A stretch of DNA of 64,000 nt from Halohasta litorea (GCF_024494645.1 NZ_JANHDJ010000004.1:124001-188000), one strand, 5' to 3'; shown: positions 33,625 through 42,201, numbered from the stretch's first letter. The notes: generated from the letters alone by a model not told the origin. Numbers and translations: made by a program.

Positions 33625-34284
33625 ATGTCCGACATTCCACTCGAACACGTCCATATCGACCCCGAGCAGCCAACCGATGGCCCGGCACCGGCGGCCTTCG
33701 TCCTGCACGGCCGCGGCGCGAACGAGCAGGATCTCCTCCCGATCGCCAAAGAGCTCCCCGATACGTTCCATATCGTCAGCTTTCGTGCGCCCGACCGGCT
33801 CCAGGGTGGTTACACGTGGTACGACCTCGACCTCTCGGCTGGCGGGCTCCACCAGAGCCAGCCCGATGCGGCCGATTTCGACCGGAGCCGGGACCTGATC
33901 GCCGAGAGCGTCGACGCTGCCATCGACGCCTACGATCTCGATCCCGACCGGCTGGGACTCCTCGGCTTCAGCCAGGGGGCAATCACCAGCCTCTCGCTGC
34001 TGCTCGATTCGCCAGCGGACTACCAGTGGGTCGTCGCCCTCCACGGCTATCTTCCCGACTCCCACCGCGATCTCGAACCCGAGGGGATCGGCGACAAACC
34101 CGTCTTCGTCGCCGCCGGGAGTGCCGACGAGATCATCCCCGCGGCGCGCTCGGAGGCCGCCGCCGAACGCTTCGCGGAACTCGGTGCGGCGGTCACTTAC
34201 AACGTCTATGATGCTCCCCACGGTGTGAGTCCCGAGGAGCTCGACGATCTGGTTGCGTTCGTCGAGGGCGTCTCCTCCGAATAG
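33625..34284 (+). CDS. phospholipase/carboxylesterase family alpha/beta hydrolase
   Basis: A 219-residue serine hydrolase. The oxyanion-hole segment is FVLHGRGANEQDLLP (about 25-40), the nucleophile Ser in GLLGFSQGA (about 112-120), and the Asp and His in VAAGSADEIIPA and YDAPHGVSPEEL. It resembles YpfH and yeast-type lysophospholipases/thioesterases that cleave short acyl esters. The spacer upstream contains TTTTTGTTTAAG (33589-33600), a possible TATA element. The small membrane protein follows on the same strand after 61 bases. Confidence 0.9.
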   Translation: MSDIPLEHVHIDPEQPTDGPAPAAFVLHGRGANEQDLLPIAKELPDTFHIVSFRAPDRLQGGYTWYDLDLSAGGLHQSQPDAADFDRSRDLIAESVDAAIDAYDLDPDRLGLLGFSQGAITSLSLLLDSPADYQWVVALHGYLPDSHRDLEPEGIGDKPVFVAAGSADEIIPAARSEAAAERFAELGAAVTYNVYDAPHGVSPEELDDLVAFVEGVSSE

Positions 34285-34345
34285 TGGCTGTCTAACTGAC
34301 AATAGCTGGCGTATACTTATCAGTATCCGGTTCAAAGGCGGCGGT

Positions 34346-34585
34346 ATGTCGACACAAAAACTGGGAGCCTCCGGCTCGGCCGACGGTGGGAGTTGGTGGC
34401 TACGGCGACCGGAAACAGTGGAGGAGTGGCTCGCCGCGACGGTCGCCGTGGTCGTCACCAGTCTGTTGGTCGGCGTCGCTCTCGGCTGGCCCAGGGGTGG
34501 CGTCTCCGCCGGGATCTTGTTCGGTGGAATCGGGCTTGTCATCACGGTCGACCGGCTGTGGCGACGCCTCGACCACCCCACCTAG
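34346..34585 (+). CDS. small two-helix membrane protein
   Basis: A 79-residue protein starting MSTQKLGASGSADGGSWWLRRPETVEEW. Two spans (about 29-47 and 52-69) with a Gly-rich turn are followed by a basic tail RLWRRLDHPT. No family recognised. The start at 34346 follows a purine-rich GGCGGCGGT. Downstream, a hairpin at 34678-34710 stands between it and the convergent exchanger gene. Confidence 0.6.
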   Translation: MSTQKLGASGSADGGSWWLRRPETVEEWLAATVAVVVTSLLVGVALGWPRGGVSAGILFGGIGLVITVDRLWRRLDHPT

Positions 34586-34677
34586 CCTGCCTCGACCCGT
34601 TGGCCGCACTGTTCGATCAACTGTCTATCGGGTCGACGGCCGACCCCGAGGTAGTATCCGATGCGGCCAACAGATCC

Positions 34678-34710
34678 GACCTGTCGCTGATCGATACCAA
34701 ACGACAGGTC
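34678..34710. repeat. inverted repeat between convergent genes
   Basis: GACCTGTCG (34678-34686) pairs perfectly with CGACAGGTC (34702-34710) across 15 bases. The surrounding 182-base spacer is rich in GGTCGA-like words. It might act as a transcript-stabilising or bidirectional termination structure. There is no T-run next to it. Confidence 0.4.
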
Positions 34711-34767
34711 GTCGCGGGTCGATATCGGACAACTGGTCGTGGGTCGACTGCTCAAACGACTGCAGGA

Positions 34768-35775
34768 CTAAACACCCGGCAGCGTGTCGATATAGCCGAA
34801 CGTTTCGACGGCGACCCACGCGACGAACAGTCCGTAACAGCCCAACAGGAACTGGGCCTCGCGGCGTGTGATCTGGAGCTTGATTCGCATGATCGCAAAC
34901 AGGATGATCGTTGCCAGCGTCAGCACGCCCATCATAGGCACCGCGAGATCGTAGTTGACTGTGGTCGAGCCGACCAACAGCACGCCGACCGGCAGCGCGA
35001 CCAGCAGGTCGAAGGTGTTGCTCCCAAGGACGTTCGAGAGGCTGACCTCGCCTGCCCCCCGGGCGGCCGCCCGGACACTCATGATCGCATCCGGGAGGCT
35101 CGTCCCGGCGGCGACGATGATCAGCCCCCAGATGAACTCCGGCGAGTCCAACAGCTCGCCGAAGCCAAGGGCCGCCCGGATCAGTCCCTCGACTGCAACC
35201 ACGATCAACACGAGGCCGACCGCCAAGCGGAGCCACTCGCGGCGGATCTCGATCGACTCCTCGCTGACCGGCGGCTCGTAGTCCGAGATATCCTGGTACT
35301 GAATGAAGAGATACAGCCCGTAGACGGCCAGCGGGATCAACGCCAGCGGTCGGCCGATCACCGAGGTGCCGACCGAGCCGTTGGTGTTGTAGATCACGCC
35401 GAAGGAAAACGTGAGCAACAGGACGGCGATCGAGAGCATATAGAACTGCGCCTCCTTATAAACGACCGCGCGGTTGACCCCCAGGGGACTCCGGCCGATC
35501 GCGCTGACCGCCGGAATCACGAGGATGTTGAAGATCGCCGAGCCGACGATGGTGCCGACGCCGAGATCGAAGGTGTCGTGGAGCAGCACCCCGAGGACCA
35601 CGCTGGCGAGTTCGGGGAAACTCGATCCGATGGCGACGATCACTGCGCCCTGGACGACCGCGGGCAGCCCGTAATACAGGGCGAGCTTCTGGCTGGATTC
35701 GTCCAACAGCTCGCTTCCCTTCCAGACGACCGCCGTCGAGACGACCGTCAAGCCGAGCAACGTAACGACTGACAC
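34768..35775 (-). CDS. CaCA-family cation exchanger (Na+/Ca2+ antiporter-like)
   Basis: A 335-residue membrane antiporter with two inverted alpha-repeats: AIGSSFPELASVVLG and AAGTSLPDAIMSVRAA, the ion-binding signatures of the calcium/cation antiporter superfamily. There are ten or eleven hydrophobic spans with an acidic cytoplasmic loop (DISDYEPPVSEESIEIRREW). The GTG at 35775 is chosen because further extension would run into the divergent YlbF gene start and lacks family sequence; this start is uncertain. It probably exports Ca2+ in exchange for Na+. Confidence 0.87.
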   Translation of the reverse strand: MSVVTLLGLTVVSTAVVWKGSELLDESSQKLALYYGLPAVVQGAVIVAIGSSFPELASVVLGVLLHDTFDLGVGTIVGSAIFNILVIPAVSAIGRSPLGVNRAVVYKEAQFYMLSIAVLLLTFSFGVIYNTNGSVGTSVIGRPLALIPLAVYGLYLFIQYQDISDYEPPVSEESIEIRREWLRLAVGLVLIVVAVEGLIRAALGFGELLDSPEFIWGLIIVAAGTSLPDAIMSVRAAARGAGEVSLSNVLGSNTFDLLVALPVGVLLVGSTTVNYDLAVPMMGVLTLATIILFAIMRIKLQITRREAQFLLGCYGLFVAWVAVETFGYIDTLPGV

Positions 35776-35905
35776 GACCGTGAGTGGTCGACGGGCCGTA
35801 GTAAGCCCCTCGGTTCCGTGGCTCTTTGGGGGCGTGGGGTGGCCAGTGGCGGTCGAGAGGGCCGTATCCGGCAGGTTCAAACAGGTCGATCTCCAATGGG
35901 AAGTC

Positions 35906-36280
35906 ATGAGCGTCGAAACCGCAACACTCGAAGGTCTGGGTCGTGAACTGGGCAAGAAGATCGCCGACAGTCCCGAACACGAGGCGTTCGTCGAGGCCAA
36001 CGAGGCCGTCGAAAACGATGCCGAAGCCCAGGAGATGATCCGCGAGTTCGAGGAGCTCCGCCACGAGTTCATGGTCGACCGCGAGGCTGGCCGTGCCGAC
36101 CGCGAGTCGATGCGCGAGGTCCAGGAGGCCCAGCGAAAGCTCCACAACCTGCCGGTGATGGAAGAGTACCTCGACGCTCAGGAGGCGCTCCAGGAGCGGC
36201 TCGAAGCGGTCAACATGGCCATCTCCGAGGAACTGGCCGTCGACTTCGGCGGCGAGGCTGGCGGCTGCTGTCAGGACTAG
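35906..36280 (+). CDS. YlbF/YmcA family protein
   Basis: A 124-residue helical protein. ATLEGLGRELGKKIADSPEHEAF and EAQEMIREFEELRHEF, then PVMEEYLDAQEALQERL show the YlbF family pattern. Bacillus YlbF and YmcA act with YaaT on RNase Y; the archaeal partners are unknown. The C-terminus GGEAGGCCQD has a Cys pair, like the cysteines that bind Fe-S in the Bacillus complex. It is divergent from the exchanger gene. Confidence 0.85.
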   Translation: MSVETATLEGLGRELGKKIADSPEHEAFVEANEAVENDAEAQEMIREFEELRHEFMVDREAGRADRESMREVQEAQRKLHNLPVMEEYLDAQEALQERLEAVNMAISEELAVDFGGEAGGCCQD

Positions 36281-36317
36281 GCCCTAGTTTTAGATACGAG
36301 ACCGCAGCACAGGCGGT

Positions 36318-36674
36318 ATGGATCTCGTCGTGACGACGCCCGGCGTGTCGACGCCCGCGCTTCGCCCGGCCCTCGAATCGGAGCCACGCGAGGGGCTCTT
36401 GGTGATCGACCGGGCGACACGCTGTGGCACAACGGCCGTCGATCCGACGACTGCGAGCCGACTGCGGCTGGCGGTCGCGCCCTGTGCGGTCTCACTGCAC
36501 GCCGCCGACCGGATCCAGCGGCGCATGGACCAGTCGGTCGACGGCGTGATCGTCTGCCAGAGTCGGTCGGACTCGCCGTCCGATGACCGACTTGAGACGA
36601 GATTCGACTGTCCCGTCTCGGTCCACACGCCGACCGGCGAGCACAGTCGAGCCCCACGTTATTCGAAGCGATAA
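36318..36674 (+). CDS. hypothetical protein
   Basis: A 118-residue soluble protein beginning MDLVVTTPGVSTPALRPALE. It has the feel of a small Rossmann-like or regulatory domain (LLVIDRATRCGTTAVDP, VIVCQSRSDSPSDD), but I do not recognise it. Its ATG lies about 25 bases after a TATA-like TTTTAGATA (36287-36295), supporting it as a leaderless gene. The RecA-like gene follows after 43 bases. Confidence 0.6.
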   Translation: MDLVVTTPGVSTPALRPALESEPREGLLVIDRATRCGTTAVDPTTASRLRLAVAPCAVSLHAADRIQRRMDQSVDGVIVCQSRSDSPSDDRLETRFDCPVSVHTPTGEHSRAPRYSKR

Positions 36675-36686
36675 TTCGGGAGGTAC

Positions 36687-36694
36687 TCTTAAGC
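36687..36694 (+). promoter_or_regulatory. TATA element of the RecA-like gene
   Basis: CTCTTAAG lies 24-31 bases upstream of the ATG at 36718, consistent with a leaderless mRNA. Confidence 0.45.
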
Positions 36695-36717
36695 CCACCC
36701 GGACGAACCGCTCGGTG

Positions 36718-37350
36718 ATGAGCAGACGCCTCTCGACGGGGATCGACGTGCTCGATCGGCAGCTCGACGGGGGGATACCAACCGGCAGTATCGTGCTGTT
36801 TTCGGCCGATCCGGCCAGCCAGTCGGAGCTGCTGCTGTACGAGGTGACAGCGGTGCGGATGGCGCTGTATCTGACGACGATCCGCTCGGATCAGGCGGTC
36901 CAGGACGCCCTCGACCGGACCAGCCGGTATACGAACGTCGGCGAGCCGACGATCCGGGATATCGGCGTCGAAGCCCCGCTGGATCAGGGCAACAAGCTCC
37001 TGGGAACTCTCCCCACGGAGTCGACGCTGATCGTCGATACCCTCGACCCACTCGAACGCCAGGAGGCCAGCCGCTACCGCTACTTCCTCAACCAACTCCA
37101 GACACAGATGCGGAACACCGAAAGCATCGCTATTCTCCACGCGATGGAGGGTCGGTCAGTGCCGGAGCTTCGGGACGTGACCGAGCATATGGCGGACGTC
37201 GTATTTAAACTCAACACCGAGGTCCAGGGGACCGAGATCGTCAACCGGCTGTCGGTCCCCAAATTCCGCGGCGGCCGCGCGCTCGACGAGACGATCAAGC
37301 TCAAACTCTCGACGGGCGTCTCGATCGATACGAGCCGGGATATCGCCTGA
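36718..37350 (+). CDS. RecA/KaiC-like protein with degenerate Walker A ('HTR-like')
   Basis: A 210-residue protein with the RadA/KaiC start LSTGIDVLDRQLDGGIPTGSIVLFSADPASQS. Where active homologues have GxxxxGK[ST], this protein reads SADPASQSEL and lacks the lysine, so ATP hydrolysis is doubtful. A Walker B-like strand is TLIVDTLDPL, and PKFRGGRALDETIKLKL is typical of haloarchaeal 'HTR-like' / Rad55-type proteins. These are thought to be regulatory. It lies next to an unknown gene and upstream of the SLC13 unit. Confidence 0.78.
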   Translation: MSRRLSTGIDVLDRQLDGGIPTGSIVLFSADPASQSELLLYEVTAVRMALYLTTIRSDQAVQDALDRTSRYTNVGEPTIRDIGVEAPLDQGNKLLGTLPTESTLIVDTLDPLERQEASRYRYFLNQLQTQMRNTESIAILHAMEGRSVPELRDVTEHMADVVFKLNTEVQGTEIVNRLSVPKFRGGRALDETIKLKLSTGVSIDTSRDIA

Positions 37351-37403
37351 ACGGCCGATCGAGCGGGAACCGTTGCTGGCAGGAACCACTCGGTTCACAA
37401 GGA

Positions 37404-37409
37404 TTTATC
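37404..37409 (+). promoter_or_regulatory. TATA element of the leader peptide / SLC13 unit
   Basis: TTTATC lies 25-30 bases before an ATG at 37434 and 75-80 bases before the start of the 45-codon gene. The spacing favours a transcript that begins at or near 37434. Confidence 0.45.
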
Positions 37410-37433
37410 ACCGTCCTAGCTAACAGTATAGCA

Positions 37434-37487
37434 ATGGCTAGCGTGTCTATCACCCCGATCCGGCTCCGATCGAGACCCCGACAATGA
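37434..37487 (+). CDS. putative 17-codon leader peptide
   Basis: An ATG reads MASVSITPIRLRSRPRQ and stops at TGA, which overlaps the start codon of the next gene (ATGA). It is placed where a leaderless mRNA would begin, and its end is coupled to the downstream start. It is rich in Arg with several codons uncommon in the window (AGA, CGA). Translation is not proven. Confidence 0.4.
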   Translation: MASVSITPIRLRSRPRQ

Positions 37488-37621
37488 ACAAGATCAGTCT
37501 CCTGTTGTTGGTCCTCGTCGCGTTTGCCGTTGCAGGAGTTGTCGGGCTGCTTGTCCTCGCCCCCGAGAGCATGATCGAAAACCCGCCGGGGATCGTCGTT
37601 CCGTACGGACTCGGCCTGTAA
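37484..37621 (+). CDS. 45-residue membrane mini-protein
   Basis: MNKISLLLLVLVAFAVAGVV begins one hydrophobic helix extending to about residue 27, followed by LAPESMIENPPGIVVPYGLGL. It could be a signal-anchored accessory peptide of the SLC13 transporter that begins four bases after its stop. No family recognised, but the short gaps on both sides and good coding sequence support a real gene. Confidence 0.6.
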   Translation: MNKISLLLLVLVAFAVAGVVGLLVLAPESMIENPPGIVVPYGLGL

Positions 37622-37625
37622 GACG

Positions 37626-39476
37626 GTGTCCGTGGCGTCGGCTGTGTCGACCGGCCTGCTCCAGATTCCCCCAGTCACACTGGGGATGATGGTCGTTTTT
37701 GCGGTCATTCTGCTGGCGCTCCTGTTGTTCGTCACCGAACCCGTCCCGATCGATATCACCGCCATCGCGCTGGTCGTCGTCCTCGTCGTCTTAGAGCCGT
37801 GGACGACGATTACCCCCGCCGACGGGCTGTCGGGGTTTGCGAGTTCGGCGACGATCACCGTGTTGGCGATGTTCATTCTCAGCGAAGGCGTTCGTCGAAC
37901 GGGCGTCGTCAAACAGCTCGGCGATCGGGTCGTCGACTGGACCAAGGACAGCCCGCTCAAACAGTTGGGCGCGGTCGTCGGCATTTCGGGTGGCTCTGCT
38001 GGCTTCGTCAACAACACCCCGGTCGTCGCGGTGATGATTCCGATGGCGATCTCGATTGCCAAACAGACCAACAGCTCGCCCTCCAAACTCCTCATGCCGA
38101 TCTCGTTTGCCTCGATGATGGGCGGGACGCTGACGCTGATCGGCACGTCGACGAACATTCTGGCCTCCGATGTCTGGGACCGGGTCGGCGGCCCGGCGAC
38201 CGAACCCTTTTCGATGTTCGAGTTTACCGCCGTGGGGCTGATCGTCCTCGCAGTCGGCAGCCTCTATCTCCTGACTGTGGGGCGATACCTCACGCCCGAG
38301 CGGATCAAACCCGAACTCGAACTCACCGCGGAGTTCGAGCTGGCCGACTACCTTACTGAAGTCGTGGTCCGCGAGGAGTCACCGCTCGTCGGTCGGACGA
38401 TCCAGGAGAGTCTCCAAACGCTCGCGGTCGATGTCGACATCGTCCACCTCGTCCGTGACGGCGAGACGTTCGGCGAGCCGCTGGCCCGCAAAGAGCTTCG
38501 GGAGGGCGACATCCTGCTGGTTCGGACCGACCGCGAGACGCTCCTGGAGCTGATCGACACCGAGGGCGTCGACCTCCTGCCGCAGACGACCCACCACGAT
38601 GCGGATTTCGAGACCGACGCCGACGGAACGCTGATCGAGGCCGTCGTCCTGCCGGGGACGAACCTGATCGGGGAGACGCTGGCCTCGCTGAACTTCAGAG
38701 GGCGATACGACGCGACCGTGTTGGCGATCCGCCGGGGGAACGCGGTGATCCGCCAGCGGATGGATCACACGCCGCTCCGCGGCGGCGACACGCTGCTGTT
38801 GGAGACGACGGGCGAGACCGCCGACCGGCTGATCCGCAACCGGGCGTTCGTCGTCGCTCAGGACCCCGACTGGACCAGCTACCGCCGCTCGAAGACGCCG
38901 GTTGCCCTCGGCATCGTCGCCGGGGTGGTCGCCGTCGCGGCGGTGGGCTGGCTGCCGATCGTCGTCTCGGCGCTCGCTGGTGTGGTGGCGATGGTGGTTT
39001 CGGGCTGTCTCAAACCCACTGAAATCTACGACGCCGTCGACTGGAACGTCATCTTCCTGCTGGCGGGCGTGATCCCCCTCGGTATTGCGATGGAACAGAC
39101 CGGTGCGGCCGAGTGGCTCGCGGCGCTGGTCGTCGCTGGAAGCGCCGACTTCGCGCCGCTTGTCGTGCTGGGCGTCTTCTATCTGTTGACCTCGCTGTTG
39201 ACGAACCTCGTCAGCAACAACGCCAGCGTCGTGTTGTTGATCCCAGTCGCGTTCGATGTCGCCACCGCCATCGGAGCCAACGCGTTTTCCTTCGTGTTGG
39301 CGGTCACCTTCGCGGCCTCGACCGCCTTTATTACACCCGTGGGCTACCAGACGAACCTCATGGTGTACGGCCCCGGCGGCTACCGGTTTTCGGACTTCTT
39401 CCGGGTTGGTGCACCCCTGCAGCTCCTGTTGGCGGTCGTCACCACGCTGTCTATCGGGTGGCTGTATGGGGTATGA
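37626..39476 (+). CDS. SLC13 family permease with two RCK_C domains
   Basis: A 616-residue membrane transporter. The two halves of the DASS fold carry SAGFVNNTPVVAVMIP and NLVSNNASVVLLIP, the conserved Asn-Thr/Ser motifs that bind Na+ and dicarboxylate or sulfate. Between them, at about 230-405, lie two TrkA-C (RCK_C) domains (VREESPLVGRTIQES and VLPGTNLIGETLASL) that may sense a ligand. Substrate is unknown: sulfate and C4-dicarboxylates are both plausible. It starts at a GTG four bases after the 45-residue mini-protein. Confidence 0.9.
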   Translation: MSVASAVSTGLLQIPPVTLGMMVVFAVILLALLLFVTEPVPIDITAIALVVVLVVLEPWTTITPADGLSGFASSATITVLAMFILSEGVRRTGVVKQLGDRVVDWTKDSPLKQLGAVVGISGGSAGFVNNTPVVAVMIPMAISIAKQTNSSPSKLLMPISFASMMGGTLTLIGTSTNILASDVWDRVGGPATEPFSMFEFTAVGLIVLAVGSLYLLTVGRYLTPERIKPELELTAEFELADYLTEVVVREESPLVGRTIQESLQTLAVDVDIVHLVRDGETFGEPLARKELREGDILLVRTDRETLLELIDTEGVDLLPQTTHHDADFETDADGTLIEAVVLPGTNLIGETLASLNFRGRYDATVLAIRRGNAVIRQRMDHTPLRGGDTLLLETTGETADRLIRNRAFVVAQDPDWTSYRRSKTPVALGIVAGVVAVAAVGWLPIVVSALAGVVAMVVSGCLKPTEIYDAVDWNVIFLLAGVIPLGIAMEQTGAAEWLAALVVAGSADFAPLVVLGVFYLLTSLLTNLVSNNASVVLLIPVAFDVATAIGANAFSFVLAVTFAASTAFITPVGYQTNLMVYGPGGYRFSDFFRVGAPLQLLLAVVTTLSIGWLYGV

Positions 39477-39547
39477 TTCCACCAAATGTAATCAGCGGTG
39501 ATAACTAGAAGGGAAAGTTGATACAGCAGTTTCCAGAGTACCTAGGT

Positions 39548-41206
39548 ATGACGAAACGGGAGGGGGGGTCTCATCTTCTCTATGTCGATCCTGATCCGGC
39601 ATACCGGCGGAACGTACCGTCGGCGTTGGAGCCGGAGTGGGTGGTGACAGCTGCGGAATCCGTCGAAGCAGCAACTGCGGCGATGGATGGCTCGTTCGAC
39701 TGTGTGGTGGCAGCCGACGAGCTTCCGGAGATGGGAGGACTAGAGTTTTTGGATTCGGTGGAATCGGAGACCGACGAAACGCCGTTCGTGTTGTTTACGG
39801 CCGAGGAGGATATCGATCTGGTACGGCAGGCGTTTCGGGCGGGCATCAACGACGTGATTTATAAACAGCGCTCGTCGGATGTGACTGCCGACGGGGAGCC
39901 AGACAGCTCGACCGACATGATCGATAGCACCGACGGTATCGTCGGGCTTCGGCACTGTCTCGACAGTCTCGACATCGGCTCGACCGATCTCAACGGGATC
40001 ACACTCGACGTCTCGCGGTCGCTGATGGGCGCGGCCGCCGACGAAGTCGATATGAAAACCGAGTGGGCCCTCCAGTCGTTGGCCGAGGAGATCGACGCCA
40101 ACCAGTGTCTGATCTACGAAGTCGACGACGGAACGCGGCTCGAACTGACACACGGCTGGACCGACGACGAAATCGGCGACAGCGAGACACATCGGCAACT
40201 GTTCGGGGTCGGCTCCGAGACGGTTCCAGCCGACCAGTTTCCCGGCTTTGGCTCTCAGCTCCAGCAGTTCGAGCCAGCCTGTGTCGACATCACGGCAGCC
40301 GCCGAGCCGGAGCCAACCGGCGGTACAGCCACCACACCCGCGAGCAACGGCGACAGCGGTACGACGGCCGTTGTCTCCTCGGAGGCATCGCCCGAGTTGC
40401 CCGCCGATGGCGACAGGGGCACCCTCCTGGCGCTGCCGGTCGTCATCGAGTGGCAGCTCTCGGGGACGATCGTTATTACCGTCGAACAGCCGCGGGAGTG
40501 GAGCGAGGAGGCCCGCCAGCGACTCCAGGCGGTCGGCGAGCTCGTCGGCCACATGGAGCGCCGCCGCCGCCAGCGCCAGGAGTTGGAGCGACAGAATGAA
40601 CAGCTCGAACAGTTCGCCTCGGTGATCAGCCACGACCTCCAGAACCCGCTGAACGTCATCTCGGGGTACCTCGAACTCGCCATGGAGACCGGCAACCTCG
40701 ACCGGCTCGACCCTGCTCTCGACGCCGCCGAGCGTATGGAAGAGATGCTCGACGATCTGTTGACGCTCGCCCGTGAGGGCCGGGCGGTCGGCGAAACCCA
40801 AGAGGTTGAACTGCAACCCATCGTCCAGGAGGCCTGGGAGAGCGTCGAGACCTACGACGGCAGCCTCGAACTCGTCGGTCTCGACGATCTCGACCCCGTC
40901 GAGGCAGACGGATCGCGGCTCCAGGAGGCCTTCGAGAACCTCTTCAAGAACGCCGTCGTCCACGCCGGGAAAGACGTGAATCTGCGCGTCGAGGCCGACG
41001 ACGGCACCGTTTATATCGCCGACGACGGGCAGGGGATTCCCGAGGACAAACGGGATGTCGTCTTCGAGTACGGTCATACCGGCGGCGACGGCACCGGGCT
41101 GGGTCTCGCCATCGTCCGGTCGATCATCGAGGGCCACGACTGGGAGATCGAGGCCGCCGAAAGCGAGGAAGGCGGCGCACGGTTCGATATCGACCTCGGC
41201 CGGTGA
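39548..41206 (+). CDS. hybrid histidine kinase with degenerate receiver and GAF-like domain
   Basis: A 552-residue cytoplasmic kinase. Residues about 1-115 are a receiver-like domain (HLLYVDPDPAYRRNV, FVLFTAEEDIDLVRQAF), but the phosphoacceptor strand reads VVAADELPEM, with Ala where the Asp usually stands. Residues about 150-335 look like a GAF sensor with a low-complexity insertion. The H-box is VISHDLQNPLN (His about 361), the N-box LFKNAVVHA, and the G-boxes IADDGQGIPE and GTGLGLAIV. No cognate regulator is adjacent. No membrane span. Confidence 0.88.
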   Translation: MTKREGGSHLLYVDPDPAYRRNVPSALEPEWVVTAAESVEAATAAMDGSFDCVVAADELPEMGGLEFLDSVESETDETPFVLFTAEEDIDLVRQAFRAGINDVIYKQRSSDVTADGEPDSSTDMIDSTDGIVGLRHCLDSLDIGSTDLNGITLDVSRSLMGAAADEVDMKTEWALQSLAEEIDANQCLIYEVDDGTRLELTHGWTDDEIGDSETHRQLFGVGSETVPADQFPGFGSQLQQFEPACVDITAAAEPEPTGGTATTPASNGDSGTTAVVSSEASPELPADGDRGTLLALPVVIEWQLSGTIVITVEQPREWSEEARQRLQAVGELVGHMERRRRQRQELERQNEQLEQFASVISHDLQNPLNVISGYLELAMETGNLDRLDPALDAAERMEEMLDDLLTLAREGRAVGETQEVELQPIVQEAWESVETYDGSLELVGLDDLDPVEADGSRLQEAFENLFKNAVVHAGKDVNLRVEADDGTVYIADDGQGIPEDKRDVVFEYGHTGGDGTGLGLAIVRSIIEGHDWEIEAAESEEGGARFDIDLGR

Positions 41207-41215
41207 GTAGCCTCC

Positions 41216-41620
41216 TTAGTGGAGTTTGAGTTCGACCCGTCGACCGTCGGGATCGCGCACGTAGACCGCCCAGTCGCGGCCGTAGGCTCCATATCGCCTG
41301 TACGGTTCGCCATCCTCGACGGTGATGCCTGCCGCGCGTAGCTCGTCGATCAACGCCTCGATTTCGGCTTCGGTCTCCATCTCCGACGAGCGGAGCAACA
41401 GACAGAGGTGATCGCTTGAGACGTCGATCGGTTCGTCGGTCGGCACGAGATGGATGTGTCGACCACCCGCAACGACCGCGACGTAGGGAACCTCGCTTTG
41501 CTCGTACCGCTGGCAGTCCCGAATCTCCATCCCGAGGAGGTCGTGGTAGAATTCGAGGGCTGCGTCGAGATCCGAGACGCGAATGGCGACGTGGTCGAGG
41601 TCGACGACATCGATATCCAT
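41216..41620 (-). CDS. VOC (glyoxalase/bleomycin resistance) family protein
   Basis: A 134-residue single-module protein. Metal ligands expected from the fold are visible in DLDHVAIRVSDLDAALEFY (His), SDHLCLLL (His) and DGRRVELKLH (Glu). Two beta-alpha-beta-beta-beta units make one half-site pair. Substrate unknown. The ATG at 41620 gives the standard start MDIDVVDLDHVAI. Confidence 0.85.
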   Translation of the reverse strand: MDIDVVDLDHVAIRVSDLDAALEFYHDLLGMEIRDCQRYEQSEVPYVAVVAGGRHIHLVPTDEPIDVSSDHLCLLLRSSEMETEAEIEALIDELRAAGITVEDGEPYRRYGAYGRDWAVYVRDPDGRRVELKLH

Positions 41621-41682
41621 ACCTCCGTTTGGATGGCGGTCGGCAAAAATGGGTCCGGTGGGTGAGCGCCGTCGACTGGCTG

Positions 41683-42201
41683 CTACTCCGGAGTGGGTGC
41701 CCCTGTCTCGCCTGTCGTGCCGTCGCCTTCGAGAATCTCTTTGGTCTTTCGGTGGCGATAGCGGAACATCGGCTCGAAGCCGACGACAGCCGCGGGATCG
41801 ACTCGACCGCCGAGGGGACTGGGGAGTTCGTACTCGACGGTATCGATGAGGACGGTCTCGTTGCCATCGCCGTACATCTCGTGGGTGTGTATCCACAGAT
41901 CGAAGGGACCGCCGAGCATATCGTCGCGGAACATCCGGTAGCCCTCGCCCTCCCGTCGGTCGGTGATCCGCGAGAGCCACCGGCTTTCGGGGAACAGGCC
42001 AAAGGGTTTGGATCGCATCGAGATCTCGCTTCCTTCGACCAGCTCCTCGGGGTCGGCCTCGCCGTCCGGCCCCCGAACCGACGAGACGGTGAGTCCCATC
42101 CAGTCGGGCGTCAGGGCTTCCAGCCCGTCGGTCGTCGAATGGAATTCCCAGACCTCATCGAGGGGAGCCTGGATTCTGCTTCTGCGTCTGTAGGTCGACA
42201 T
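41683..42201 (-). CDS. SRPBCC (START-like) family protein
   Basis: A 172-residue protein with the polyketide cyclase/START-like pattern: YRRRSRIQAPLDEVWEFHSTTDGLEALTPDWMGL at the N-terminus, a central FRDDMLGGPFDLWIHTHEMY, and the C-terminal strand and helix around VLIDTVEYELPSPLGG and FRYRHRKTKEIL. Such proteins bind lipids or hydrophobic ligands. A start three codons earlier (42210) is possible. It is 62 bases from the VOC gene and co-oriented with it. Confidence 0.85.
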   Translation of the reverse strand: MSTYRRRSRIQAPLDEVWEFHSTTDGLEALTPDWMGLTVSSVRGPDGEADPEELVEGSEISMRSKPFGLFPESRWLSRITDRREGEGYRMFRDDMLGGPFDLWIHTHEMYGDGNETVLIDTVEYELPSPLGGRVDPAAVVGFEPMFRYRHRKTKEILEGDGTTGETGAPTPE

